A stretch of DNA of 64,000 nt from CAWEYO01 sp963813315 (GCA_963813315.1 CAWEYO010000028.1:62001-126000); one strand, 5' to 3'; positions 8,287 through 16,479 are shown, numbered from the stretch's first letter. Notes: generated by a model from the sequence alone, not told the origin. Numbers and translations are program-made.

Positions 8287-8787
8287 CTAACCCAGGGACT
8301 CTTGGCAGGCGCGCAGGGCCTTAAGCGCAGCTTCGGTTCCGACGAGACTTACCACTATCGGTTTACGGCCTTTCGGGGTGATCGTCAGCGTCTTCTTCGT
8401 CGCAAGATCGTAGATAAACTGAGGATTGTTGAAAGGGACGAAAGCTCCGTCGAACCCCTCCAACTGCTGACCGATAGCCTTCCCCGAGAATTGTTGGCCA
8501 TCGACGTCGAATAATACTGAGAGTTTTTCGCCGGCGGCAACTGCTGCATATCTCTTGGTGTAGAGCGCCAGATAGCCGCGCTGCGCGGCGGCCGGATTGA
8601 TGCCCATCTGGACCTGTGATTCGCCGCCGACGCCTTGCGCCATAAGGCAGCCCTTGGTCGTCTCATTGATCAGAATATCCCAACCGGCTTCGGAACCGTA
8701 TTTCTTGAAGGCGGTCTGCGCAGCCGCGGCAGTAACAGTCAGAGACACAATGGCCAAAGCCGTGCCGATCCGAGTGACTGTATTCAT
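8287..8787 (-). CDS. Exported protein of unknown function
   Basis: This 166-residue protein begins at an ATG at 8787 with an AGGAGAGGA site. A classical signal peptide (RIGTALAIVSLTVTAAAAQ) ends near residue 24. The mature part includes ILINETTKGCLMAQGVGGES, a run of mixed beta-type sequence and a C-terminal LKALRACQESLG, leaving two cysteines (one near each end) that could form a disulfide. I recognise it only as a conserved hypothetical type seen in Mesorhizobium-like genomes. It is upstream of, and on the same strand as, the OmpA-DUF2092 gene but 200 bases away, with a repeat between, so joint transcription is uncertain. Confidence 0.7.
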   Translation of the reverse strand: MNTVTRIGTALAIVSLTVTAAAAQTAFKKYGSEAGWDILINETTKGCLMAQGVGGESQVQMGINPAAAQRGYLALYTKRYAAVAAGEKLSVLFDVDGQQFSGKAIGQQLEGFDGAFVPFNNPQFIYDLATKKTLTITPKGRKPIVVSLVGTEAALKALRACQESLG

Positions 8788-9118
8788 CGTCCTCTCCTCT
8801 CCTGTTGCTTTTGCGCCCCGACGAAACGACGATAGGTGAAGCGCCGGAAAATTTAAACCCATTCTCCACGATCTGGCGCCTGTTCGCTGTCACCTTTCAG
8901 CGGCTCCAGAAATCTTAAAGGGTCTAGCCCATTCGTGAGAGATCATGGTCGAAAGTTGTTAGACGTCGACGGAGAACCCCGGGCGCATTCAACGCGGAGC
9001 AGTTTTCGGAAACCGGGGGCGTGCCGTCACGTGTCTTTTCGTTGATCCGTTGCCATACTCTAAACTATGGTTGCCCGCGTGGCTTTTCCAAGGCTGCCTC
9101 ACGAAACACGGATGTCGG
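8788..9118. other. Intergenic region between divergent genes
   Basis: This 331-base region separates the exported protein (minus) and the FAH gene (plus) and should hold both promoters. No repeat copy and no convincing frame was seen in it. Confidence 0.5.
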
Positions 9119-10378
9119 ATGACGGACATGTTGCGCCTACCCGCCGACGGAATTTTTCTCGGCCGCGCGCGACGCGCCGGCACGCCATATCCGATGGTTG
9201 TCACTGTGCGGTCGGGCGAGGTTGTGGACATCACTTCGCGGGCGGCGGCCACGGTGCGCGATGTCTGCGAGATGGACGATGCGGCCGGCCATGTGCGCAC
9301 CGCGCATGGCCAGACATTGGGCGGTATCGAGGAGATCGCACAGAACAGCTTCGAGGCGCGGCGCGATCCGGCGAAGCCCTTTCTCGTCTCCCCCGTCGAT
9401 CTTCAGGCAGTCAAGGCCGCCGGCGTCACGTTTGTCGTGAGCCTGCTGGAGCGTGTTATCGAAGAACAGGCGCGGGGCTCGCCGGAAAAGGCTGACGCCA
9501 TCCGCAGGGACATCGTTGGCCTCATTGGCCACGACCTATCGAAGCTCAAACCGGGTTCGGCCGAGGCAACTGAAATCAAGACGAAACTTATCGCGCGGGG
9601 CGTGTGGTCGCAATATCTTGAGGTTGGGATAGGCCCCGACGCAGAGATTTTCACCAAGTGCCAGCCGATGGCTTCGGTCGGCTTCGGCGCGGATGTGGGA
9701 CTGCACCCCGTGTCGAACTGGAACAATCCTGAACCGGAGATCGTGGTGATCGCGTCGAGCAGGGGATCGATCGTCGGCGCAGCACTCGGAAACGACGTCA
9801 ATCTTCGCGACGTCGAGGGTCGCTCAGCGCTGCTTCTTGGCAAGGCCAAGGACAACAACGCATCGGCTGCGATCGGGCCGTTCATCCGCCTTTTCGAGGC
9901 CGGTTTCTCAGCTGACGATGTCAAGGCAGCCAAGGTCCACCTCAAGGTGGAGGGCAAGGATGGCTTCTCACTCGAAGGCACCAGCTCAATGGCGGAAATC
10001 AGCCGATCGCCGGAAGAATTGGTCGCCGCCGCGCTCGGGGAACATCATCAGTATCCCGATGGGCTTGCGCTCTATCTCGGGACAATGTTCGTTCCGTCCA
10101 AGGATCGCGGCGAACCTGGCAATGGCTTCACCCACAAGTCGGACGATCTCGTGACGATCCACACAGACACGCTTGGTGCGCTGGTCAATCGCGTGAAGCG
10201 CTCGACCGAGTGTCCTCCCTGGAGCTACGGGGCGAGCCATCTCGATGCGGGATCTCGCCCGCGCCGGTTTGATCTGAGAAGCGAACGGAGCGGGTCTCGC
10301 TTCAAGGGACGAGCCGCACTAGAGCCATCGGCGGACGCTTTTTCGGAATCAGCGCTGCTGCCCTATCTCTTTGTTTGA
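9119..10378 (+). CDS. Fumarylacetoacetate hydrolase family protein, C-terminus frameshifted
   Basis: This FAH-superfamily enzyme probably acts on a 2-keto or acylpyruvate-type acid using a divalent metal. The body is well conserved: SNWNNPEPEIVVIASSRGSI supplies metal-ligand acidic residues, and LGNDVNLRDVEGRSALLLGK and FEAGF are family segments. As written, the frame runs on into repeat sequence and stops at 10378. One base earlier in phase, after ASHL at 10243, the sequence reads MRDLARAGLI followed by a stop at 10275-10277, which is the usual family ending. Deleting one base near 10244 would restore it. The start at 9119 is one of two close methionines (also 9128). Only the last 11 residues are altered, so activity may survive. 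Confidence 0.78.
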   Translation: MTDMLRLPADGIFLGRARRAGTPYPMVVTVRSGEVVDITSRAAATVRDVCEMDDAAGHVRTAHGQTLGGIEEIAQNSFEARRDPAKPFLVSPVDLQAVKAAGVTFVVSLLERVIEEQARGSPEKADAIRRDIVGLIGHDLSKLKPGSAEATEIKTKLIARGVWSQYLEVGIGPDAEIFTKCQPMASVGFGADVGLHPVSNWNNPEPEIVVIASSRGSIVGAALGNDVNLRDVEGRSALLLGKAKDNNASAAIGPFIRLFEAGFSADDVKAAKVHLKVEGKDGFSLEGTSSMAEISRSPEELVAAALGEHHQYPDGLALYLGTMFVPSKDRGEPGNGFTHKSDDLVTIHTDTLGALVNRVKRSTECPPWSYGASHLDAGSRPRRFDLRSERSGSRFKGRAALEPSADAFSESALLPYLFV

Positions 10379-10426
10379 GCATCGGATTTTGCCCGAAACC
10401 GGTTCCCACTTTCGGGTCCGATGCTC
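10377..10426 (+). repeat. Palindromic repeat family B (REP-like) copy
   Basis: This 50-base palindrome runs from GAGCATCGGATTTTGCCCGA to TTTCGGGTCCGATGCTC. Its outer arms GAGCATCGGA and TCCGATGCTC are exact inverted repeats. It sits three bases before a family A element. Confidence 0.85.
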
Positions 10427-10429
10427 CAG

Positions 10430-10570
10430 GGTGTGTTGAGATTCAGGTCAGGCCGAGCCGAAAGTGGCGGTTTTCGAGAACCGGCACGCAGCGTACGTTT
10501 GGGTACGTGAGTACCGGAAGCGCAGAAGACCGCCATTTGCAGGCCGGCATCACCTGAATATCAACACACC
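10430..10570 (+). repeat. Palindromic repeat family A, copy 2
   Basis: This 141-base copy has terminal repeats GGTGTGTTGAGATTCAGGT and ACCTGAATATCAACACACC, complementary except at one position. It directly abuts the stop codon of the minus-strand RMF-like gene. Confidence 0.88.
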
Positions 10571-10750
10571 CTAGCTGGTTTCGAGGAAGTCCGCGTCATC
10601 CACGAAGTCTTCAAAGCCAGCTCGCCAGTCGCTGTATTCGTTCGTGCCCGGTCTGTAGGGATTGCTATCCTCGCTCATCTCCATCCGCGCGGCGACAACG
10701 CCACACTCGTAGGGCTCCACCACTTTCTTTGCGCTATTCTCCCAGGGCAT
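10571..10750 (-). CDS. Ribosome modulation factor-like small protein
   Basis: This 59-residue protein contains YECGVVAARMEMSEDSNPY followed by RPGTNEYSDWRAGFEDF. The spacing of the Y-E-x-G start, the N/C-P-Y core and the W-x-x-G-[WF] element resembles ribosome modulation factor (RMF) and the short CrpP/RMF-like proteins of alphaproteobacteria. RMF dimerises ribosomes in stationary phase; whether this one does is inference. The start is uncertain: ATG 10750 keeps the conserved core, ATG 10684 gives only 37 residues and GTG 10804 adds 18. None has a strong ribosome binding site. Its stop codon touches a family A repeat. Confidence 0.5.
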   Translation of the reverse strand: MPWENSAKKVVEPYECGVVAARMEMSEDSNPYRPGTNEYSDWRAGFEDFVDDADFLETS

Positions 10751-10810
10751 AGCTTGCAAATGCCTGACGGCGCATTTCGTTCCAGACAAGCAAGCAATCG
10801 CCACAGTGCC

Positions 10811-10830
10811 GCGCGTCCTTTTGGACGCGC
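10811..10830. repeat. Palindromic repeat family D
   Basis: GCGCGTCCTTTTGGACGCGC is a perfect hairpin with 8-bp arms and a TTTT loop. A related form, with GCGTCCTTT and AAAGGACGC arms, lies near 19057-19096. It is upstream of the RMF-like gene. Confidence 0.65.
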
Positions 10831-10892
10831 AAAGGTTTCGGGCCGATGCGCCGTCCCAACGCTGCCGCTACCATTGCCAACCGGTACAGTCG

Positions 10893-11033
10893 TTAGCTCA
10901 AGAGGAGGCCGACAAGCATCATGCTGCCGTAGAGCGAAAAGACGGGAATTAGGAGCCAGCGCGCCTGCCTTACGGACTTTTCCCCCAGCAGCGGTTCATC
11001 TGCGCTTCGTAGAGCGTCGTTCCGAGACATCAT
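10893..11033 (-). CDS. 46-residue membrane peptide coupled to DUF1127 gene
   Basis: This short frame starts with a double methionine (MMSRNDALRSADEPLLG) and ends in one hydrophobic span (WLLIPVFSLYGSMMLVGLLL). Its ATG overlaps the stop of the preceding DUF1127 gene in an ATGA arrangement, which supports real translation. A soluble, mixed-charge N-terminus of about 25 residues followed by one span predicts a single-pass inner-membrane peptide with a cytoplasmic head. No known family was recognised. Confidence 0.5.
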   Translation of the reverse strand: MMSRNDALRSADEPLLGEKSVRQARWLLIPVFSLYGSMMLVGLLLS

Positions 11034-11239
11034 AGCGGCGTCAATTCTGCAGATAGCGCGCCCGCCTGTACTTTCCGGCACGTCTTCAGAAGTTGCGGCA
11101 GCGGGAAATCGATTTCTACACGGTTGATCCCGATGTCCTTCAAGAAGGCATTCTCCATAGCAGCCAGGGCCCACGTGTTGCGGACGCGCGTGCGATTGCT
11201 GCTGAATGAACCGTAAGCTGCTCTCAATGTCGTAGGCAT
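11030..11239 (-). CDS. DUF1127 (YjiS-like) small protein
   Basis: This 69-residue protein carries the DUF1127 signature in its middle: RNTWALAAMENAFLKDIGIN followed by RVEI, equivalent to the L-x-x-L-x-D-x-x-L-x-D-I-G-[LI]-x-R-x-E-I pattern. Such small arginine-rich proteins in alphaproteobacteria have been linked to phosphate, RNA and stress responses, but the role of this one is unknown. The ATG at 11239 follows GGAGGTCCGC, a strong ribosome binding site. The stop overlaps the start of the 46-residue membrane peptide gene. Confidence 0.72.
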   Translation of the reverse strand: MPTTLRAAYGSFSSNRTRVRNTWALAAMENAFLKDIGINRVEIDFPLPQLLKTCRKVQAGALSAELTPL

Positions 11240-11399
11240 TGCGGACCTCCGCCGATAAATTGCCTTTCGTCGTTGGCCGGACCATGCTGAGCGTTCCGGT
11301 CGCCGCCATGAATGTTGCAGTCCCGCTAAGCTATGAAAGCGCACGGAGTTCGGCTGTGAGAATCCTCACACTTTTGGAAAAACTTCAGGCGCGCACAGA

Positions 11400-11554
11400 A
11401 ATGCATGTCGCCCAAAAGTGCGCAGCGGTTTTGGGATAACGACATGCACAGAAATGCATGTCGCCCAAAAGTGCGCAGCGGTTTTGGGATAACGACATGC
11501 ACAAAAACAAAGCTTGAAGCGCGTCGCATGAATCCGTTTCCCCGCGACGCGCTT
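11400..11554 (+). repeat. Mosaic repeat family C, copy 2
   Basis: Two tandem ATGCATGTCGCCCAAA...CGACATGCA hairpin units (11401-11448 and 11455-11503) are followed by the AGCGCGTCGC/GCGACGCGCT palindrome at 11517-11554. The order is the same as in copy 1. A family B element begins three bases later. Confidence 0.85.
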
Positions 11555-11556
11555 AA

Positions 11557-11606
11557 GAGCATCGGACCCGAAAGCGGGAACCGGTTTCGGGGAAAATCCG
11601 ATGCTC
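11557..11606 (+). repeat. Palindromic repeat family B (REP-like) copy
   Basis: The 50-base palindrome is in the opposite orientation to the copy at 10377, with GAGCATCGGACCCGAAAG at the left and AAAATCCGATGCTC at the right. Confidence 0.85.
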
Positions 11607-11911
11607 AAACAAAGAGATTGCAGTAGCCCGACAGGGAAGAGAGCGACGCGTCCAAAAGAACGCACGGCGCCGTATCAGGCAAAGTGGACGCGGCGGCCGT
11701 TGCCATTACCCGCTTCCCGGCAATGCCCGAGTCGCCACCACCGCGCCCGACTGGGACATAGAACAGGCCTCGCGGCTGCAACACTGACAATTTGTTTCCG
11801 CGCCACACATTGCGCCGCACGCACATCTATTTCGGATCTGCGCGTGACAAATCCAATCCCACGAAAGCCTATGCAAGCTGCCGGGTGACGCGCCAGACCG
11901 GCTATATCAAC
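11607..11911. other. Intergenic region downstream of the ALDH16-type gene
   Basis: In this 305-base region I see no convincing gene. A GACGCGTCCAAAAGAACGC segment near 11644 vaguely resembles family D. Confidence 0.4.
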
Positions 11912-14287
11912 TCAATCCCCGTAAGGCACCCAGACGTTCTTGACCTCGACGGCGCGGCGAAGCAGCGCTTCCGGCGACCACGGGCCTTTGTTCCAGTCCA
12001 CGGCGCGGCCGTTGCTTGTCCAGACGCGTTTCAGGTTTCCGGTCGACTCCGCTTCCGCAAGCTTGCAGGTGTCAGCGTCGGCAATGCACCATAAGCCATC
12101 GACATCGTCGTGCCTGGCGAGCACGGCGGCAAGCTCCGCGCTGCGGCCGGTGACAATGTTGACCGCGCCGGCAGGAACGTCGGAACACTCGATGACCTGG
12201 TAGAAATCAGTGGCGAGCAGGGGATATTTCGCGGACGGCACGGCAACCACTGTATTCCCCATGGCGAGCGCAGCCGCCAGCAGCGAAACCAGGCCCAGGA
12301 GCGGCGCCTCGTCGGGCGCGACGAGGCCGACGACGCCGACGGGCTCGTGCAGTGCCAACGTGACGGCGCGGGCCGGCGGCTGGTGCGCGCGGCCCTCGAA
12401 TTTGTCGGCCATGCCCGCAAGTTCGAAGAGGCGCTCGACCGAGGCATCGACTTCCGTGCGCGCGGCCTTGGCCGAGGCGCCGGTGAGCTGGCTCAGCCGG
12501 TCGGCGAATTCGTTCGTACGGGCGGAAAGGTTTTCCGCGAGGAAATAAAGCACCTGGCTGCGGCCGTAGGCAGTCGCATCGGCCCACGTCTTGCAGGCGC
12601 GCGCCGCGGATACGGCATCACGGATGTCCTTGCGATTGCCCAGGCCCACCTCTCCCGCAAGGCGGCCCTTCCTGTCCGCCACGGCCATTGAGTAGTTGCC
12701 GTCGGGGCGAACCTGCTTGCCGCCGATGAAGAGCTTTGCGGTCCGATCGATGGACACGCCGTCGCTCACAGCGCGCTCGCCGGTCCGGATCTCGGCGGCT
12801 GGCTTCAGCAGCGGGCCGGCCGGTGCGTCGAGGGTCAGGTACTCCAGCATGCCCTCGCGGCCGCCCTCGCGGCCGAAGCCGCTTTCCCGGTAGCCGCCAA
12901 AGCCGCACGAAGCATCGAACATGTTGGTGCCGTTGATCCAAACCACTCCGGCCTTGAGCTGCGGCGCAACATGGAGAGCCAGATTGATGTTCTCGCTCCA
13001 CACCGAAGCGGCGAGCCCGTAGCGCGTGTTGTTCGCAAGCTCGACCGCTTCCTCCGTATTGCGGAATGTCATGGCAGCCAGAACCGGCCCGAAAACCTCT
13101 TCCTGGGCAAGGATGTTGGCGGGGGAGACCGCGGTGGCCAGCGTCGGTGGATAGAAATGGCCGGTCGTCGGCAGCGCATTGTCCGGCTGCCAGCACACGG
13201 CCCCCTGTCGTTCGCCTGCCTTGACCAGGTCGCTGACGCGCTCGCGCTGGACCGCGGCCACCAGCGGGCCGATGTCGGTGTTCTTGTCGAGGGGACTCCC
13301 CAATCTTAGCCGGCTCATCCGCGTCTTGATGCGGGTAAACAGCGTTTCCGCCACGCCCTCTTGAACGAGCAGCCGCGAGCCCGCACAGCATACTTGTCCC
13401 TGATTGAACCAGATGCCGTCCACCAGGCCTTCGACGGCGCTGTCGAGGTCCGCATCCTCGAACACAACGAAGGCTGACTTTCCGCCGAGTTCCAGCGAGA
13501 TCTTCTTGCCGCTACCCGCCGTCGCCTTGCGGATGATCTTTCCGACTTCCGAAGAGCCGGTGAATGCAATCTTGTCGACATCCGCATGGTTGACGATCGC
13601 AACTCCTGCGTCCGGTCCGCCGGGCACTATGTTGACGACACCTTTCGGCACGCCGGCCTTCTCGCAGATTTCGGCAAACAGAATTGCCGTCAATGGGGTG
13701 AACTCGGCGGGCTTCAGAACCACCGTGCAACCGGCGGCAAGTGCCGGCGCGATCTTCCATGCGAGCATCAGCAGCGGAAAGTTCCACGGGATTATCTGGC
13801 CAACGACACCCACTGCCTTGTGACCGGGAAATTCACGCCCCAGCGCCTGCGCCCAGCCGGCGTGGTGGAGAAAATGGCGGATAGCCAGCGGCACATCAAT
13901 GTCGCGGCTCTCACGAATCGGCTTGCCGTTGTCGAGCAACTCCAGCACCGCGAACAGCCGCTGATGCCGCTGCATTGCGCGGCCGATCGCATATAGCGCC
14001 CGGGCGCGCTCGTAGCCGGAAGCTGCCTGCCATCTCGGCAAGGCGCGCCGGGCGGCGGCCACCGCGGCATCGATATCGGCGTCGCCCGCATCGGCAATTC
14101 TCGCCAGCGGCTTGCCCGTCGCGGGATCCTCGGTCGCGAACGAATTGCCGCTTGCAGCCGCTCGCCACTCGCCCCCAATGAACAGCGCCTTGGAGAAATC
14201 GCGGGTCGCAAGCCAGGCATCCGCCTCGTTGCGCGCTTCCGGAGCCGGGCCGTATTCCATGGCGGCATAGCGTTCCAGAATGTTCAT
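11912..14287 (-). CDS. ALDH16-type two-domain aldehyde dehydrogenase
   Basis: This 791-residue protein consists of two consecutive aldehyde dehydrogenase modules. The first (about 35-500) is complete, with the PWNFPLLMLAWKIAPALAAG entry, the FTGSSEVGK loop, the catalytic glutamate in LELGGKSAFV and the cysteine in FNQGQVCCAGSR. The second (about 510-790) has recognisable fold segments (LFIGGKQVRPDG, VGVVGLVAPDEAPLLG) but no cysteine-containing active-site motif. This arrangement matches the ALDH16 family, in which the C-terminal domain is degenerate. It follows deoC by 87 bases on the same strand, so it probably oxidises the acetaldehyde released when deoxyribose 5-phosphate is cleaved; that link is inference. 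Confidence 0.85.
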   Translation of the reverse strand: MNILERYAAMEYGPAPEARNEADAWLATRDFSKALFIGGEWRAAASGNSFATEDPATGKPLARIADAGDADIDAAVAAARRALPRWQAASGYERARALYAIGRAMQRHQRLFAVLELLDNGKPIRESRDIDVPLAIRHFLHHAGWAQALGREFPGHKAVGVVGQIIPWNFPLLMLAWKIAPALAAGCTVVLKPAEFTPLTAILFAEICEKAGVPKGVVNIVPGGPDAGVAIVNHADVDKIAFTGSSEVGKIIRKATAGSGKKISLELGGKSAFVVFEDADLDSAVEGLVDGIWFNQGQVCCAGSRLLVQEGVAETLFTRIKTRMSRLRLGSPLDKNTDIGPLVAAVQRERVSDLVKAGERQGAVCWQPDNALPTTGHFYPPTLATAVSPANILAQEEVFGPVLAAMTFRNTEEAVELANNTRYGLAASVWSENINLALHVAPQLKAGVVWINGTNMFDASCGFGGYRESGFGREGGREGMLEYLTLDAPAGPLLKPAAEIRTGERAVSDGVSIDRTAKLFIGGKQVRPDGNYSMAVADRKGRLAGEVGLGNRKDIRDAVSAARACKTWADATAYGRSQVLYFLAENLSARTNEFADRLSQLTGASAKAARTEVDASVERLFELAGMADKFEGRAHQPPARAVTLALHEPVGVVGLVAPDEAPLLGLVSLLAAALAMGNTVVAVPSAKYPLLATDFYQVIECSDVPAGAVNIVTGRSAELAAVLARHDDVDGLWCIADADTCKLAEAESTGNLKRVWTSNGRAVDWNKGPWSPEALLRRAVEVKNVWVPYGD

Positions 14288-14374
14288 ATCGATCTCCCAG
14301 TGCAGTGCGGCTCTGTTCCCACGAAGCGGAGGGCGGTGCTAAAGAACTCCACGGATCAAGCCTTCAATTCGAGA

Positions 14375-15427
14375 CTAAGCCATCGCGTGGCGATGATTGG
14401 CCGAATAGCGGCCGGTCAGGTGATGCTCGAGCTGCCGCTCGATATCGGTCAGCAGGCTGGATGCACCGAAGCGGAACAGCTGAGGTTCGAGCCACGGCCG
14501 CCCGAGTTCCTCCTTCATCAGCACCAGCCAGTCGAGCGCGGACTTCGCCGTGGATATGCCTCCCGCCGGTTTGAAGCCGATCATATATCCCGTGCGTTCG
14601 TGATAGGCCCGGATCGACCGCACCATGGCGAGACCGACGGGAAGCGTCGCGTTCACGCTTTCCTTGCCGGTCGAGGTCTTCACGAAATCGGCGCCGGCCA
14701 TCATAGCCACCATCGATGCGAGCATCACATTGCGCAGCGTCGACAGGTCGCCGGTGCCGAGTATGACCTTCAGATGCGCCTCGCCGCATGCCGCTCGGAA
14801 CGCGACGATTTCGTCATGGAGGTCTTGCCATTTCGCTTCATAAACCAGCCCGCGCGGGATCACGACGTCGATCTCGTCAGCGCCGTCGGCCACCGAGGCC
14901 TCGATCTCTTCTATTCGCGTCTTGAGCGGCGAGAGGCCATGCGGAAAAGCCGTCGAAACCGCGGCGACATGGATGCCGGTGTCCTTCAGCGCGGCGACCG
15001 CCGTCTTCACGAACGGATGGTAGACGCAGACGGCGGCGGGGCGGACAACCGTCGCGCCGAGGCCGAGACCTTCTGCGATATCCGGCCGGAACGGATTCAC
15101 CGCCTTTGCGCAAAGGCGGCGAACGCGCTCGTCGGTGTCGTTGCTGCTGAGCGTCGTCAGATCCATGAGCGAGACGGCGCGCAACAGCCACGCCGCCTGA
15201 TTGTCGGCCTTGATGCTGCGCCGCTTGGTCAGGGTCGCCACGCGCCGCTCCAGCGCGCTGCGGTTGACGTGGCGCATCGCCTCCAGCCAGCCGAGGTCGA
15301 GAGGCATGCCGGGATTACGAGCGATTGCATGGCCGGCAGCAGGCGCGCTGGCCCTCGCCGGCAGCGATGTGACCGACCCCGTCTCCGGCTGCAGGTCAGC
15401 CATTGCCTGGCTGGTTTTGCTGCTCAT
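14375..15427 (-). CDS. deoC: Deoxyribose-phosphate aldolase
   Basis: DeoC cleaves 2-deoxy-D-ribose 5-phosphate into glyceraldehyde 3-phosphate and acetaldehyde in deoxynucleoside catabolism. The protein has 350 residues, with an N-terminal extension of about 90 as in the long rhizobial and eukaryotic-type enzymes. Visible motifs are SLMDLTTL, DEIDVVIPRGLVYE, the LKVILGTGDL strand with a conserved lysine and the Schiff-base lysine in FVKTSTGKESVNATLP, then GFKPAGGIST. The ATG at 15427 follows GAGGAGGGTAGGCGC, a strong site; upstream in-frame methionines lack one. It appears to head an operon with the downstream ALDH16-type gene. Confidence 0.92.
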   Translation of the reverse strand: MSSKTSQAMADLQPETGSVTSLPARASAPAAGHAIARNPGMPLDLGWLEAMRHVNRSALERRVATLTKRRSIKADNQAAWLLRAVSLMDLTTLSSNDTDERVRRLCAKAVNPFRPDIAEGLGLGATVVRPAAVCVYHPFVKTAVAALKDTGIHVAAVSTAFPHGLSPLKTRIEEIEASVADGADEIDVVIPRGLVYEAKWQDLHDEIVAFRAACGEAHLKVILGTGDLSTLRNVMLASMVAMMAGADFVKTSTGKESVNATLPVGLAMVRSIRAYHERTGYMIGFKPAGGISTAKSALDWLVLMKEELGRPWLEPQLFRFGASSLLTDIERQLEHHLTGRYSANHRHAMA

Positions 15428-15585
15428 GCGCCTACCCTCCTCTGACAGCCCGAAGCTACCACTCATCTCTCGCGGTTTCGCGCCGGGCGCTTTGTGCAAA
15501 GAGGCTTCAAGGATATCGTGCGAAGCGTGGCCGCACGAGTCCTCTCTCGGCAGTTGATAAACAATAATCAGGGTGTTCGCAGCAA

Positions 15586-15609
15586 GTTTTTGACCAGGCG
15601 GTCAAAAAC
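15586..15609. promoter_or_regulatory. Perfect palindrome upstream of deoC, candidate operator
   Basis: Arms GTTTTTGACC and GGTCAAAAAC are separated by AGGC. The core TTGACC-N4-GGTCAA has the shape of TetR-family operators and differs by one position from the RutR-type pattern TTGACCA-N2-TGGTCAA as I know it. It lies about 160 bases upstream of the deoC start and 46 bases beyond the fpr stop. Acting as a weak fpr terminator is an alternative. Confidence 0.5.
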
Positions 15610-15654
15610 CATTTGCCGACTGACGCGCTACTCCGAATTTGTCTTTTGGCCTAG

Positions 15655-16479
15655 CTAGCCCACAAATGCTCGCTCGACGACAAAATCGGCGGGCCTGCTG
15701 TGCGACCCCTCCTCGAAACCGGCGGCCTCAACGAGGTTTTTCACATCCTGGAGCATGTGCATCGAACCGCAGATCATGACGCGGTCGGATTCGCGATTGA
15801 GCGCGCGAATTCCAAGATCGGCGTACAGCTTTCCATTTTCCATCAGGCGCGTGATGCGGCCCATACGCTGGGAAATTTCCCGGGTTGTCGAGGAATAGAG
15901 CACCAGACGCCCGTTGGCGAGTTCGCCGATCAGCGGATCGTTGGCCGACTGGTCGAACAGTTCGTTGCCATAGGCAAGTTCCGCGTGGTCGCGGCAGGTA
16001 TGGGTAAGAACGACCTCCTCGAACTTCTCGTAGGTCTCCGGGTCGCGCACCAGGCTGGCGAAGGGCGCGATGCCGGTGCCGGTCGAAATCATGAAGAGCC
16101 GCCTGGCCGGCGTCAGCGCATCGAGCACCAGCGTGCCCGTCGATTTCTGGCGCAGCAAAACAGTGTCGCCCGGCATGATCTTCTGCAACTCGGACGTCAA
16201 GGGGCCGTCCGGTACCTTGATCGAGAAGAACTCGAGTTCATCGTCCCAACTGGGACTGGCGATCGAGTAGGCGCGGAACACCGGCTTTTCCGCATTGGGA
16301 AGGCCGATCATGACGAACTCTCCCGACCGGAATCGGAACGATTGCGGGCGCGTGATGCGGAAGGCAAACAGCCTGTCCGTATAGTGCTTCACCGATACCA
16401 CCGTCTCAGCGTGTACATTTGCCGGTATGGCGAACGTTACTCTTTCGTCGACGGTTTTGAGAGCGGTCACGGACTGCAT
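15655..16479 (-). CDS. fpr: Ferredoxin-NADP reductase
   Basis: This 274-residue FAD flavoprotein transfers electrons between NADP(H) and ferredoxin or flavodoxin and commonly takes part in oxidative stress defence in proteobacteria. The FAD-binding barrel shows FRSGEFVMIGL and RAYSIASPSWDDELEFFSIK. The NADP domain shows MISTGTGIAPFASLVRDPET, VVLTHTCRDHAELAYGNEL and the CGSMHMLQD motif. The C-terminal VVERAFVG is typical of the proteobacterial subclass, where an aromatic residue followed by a short tail closes the flavin. The upstream region (about 16575-16606) is AT-rich and is the probable promoter. Confidence 0.93.
   Translation of the reverse strand: MQSVTALKTVDERVTFAIPANVHAETVVSVKHYTDRLFAFRITRPQSFRFRSGEFVMIGLPNAEKPVFRAYSIASPSWDDELEFFSIKVPDGPLTSELQKIMPGDTVLLRQKSTGTLVLDALTPARRLFMISTGTGIAPFASLVRDPETYEKFEEVVLTHTCRDHAELAYGNELFDQSANDPLIGELANGRLVLYSSTTREISQRMGRITRLMENGKLYADLGIRALNRESDRVMICGSMHMLQDVKNLVEAAGFEEGSHSRPADFVVERAFVG

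Noticed and set aside
10432..10557. Small frames inside A and B repeats (for example CVEIQVRPSRKWRFSRTG)
   Set aside because: They recur only because the repeats recur; no ribosome binding sites.
14300..15445. 381-codon open frame opposite deoC
   Set aside because: Antisense shadow; deoC carries all catalytic motifs.
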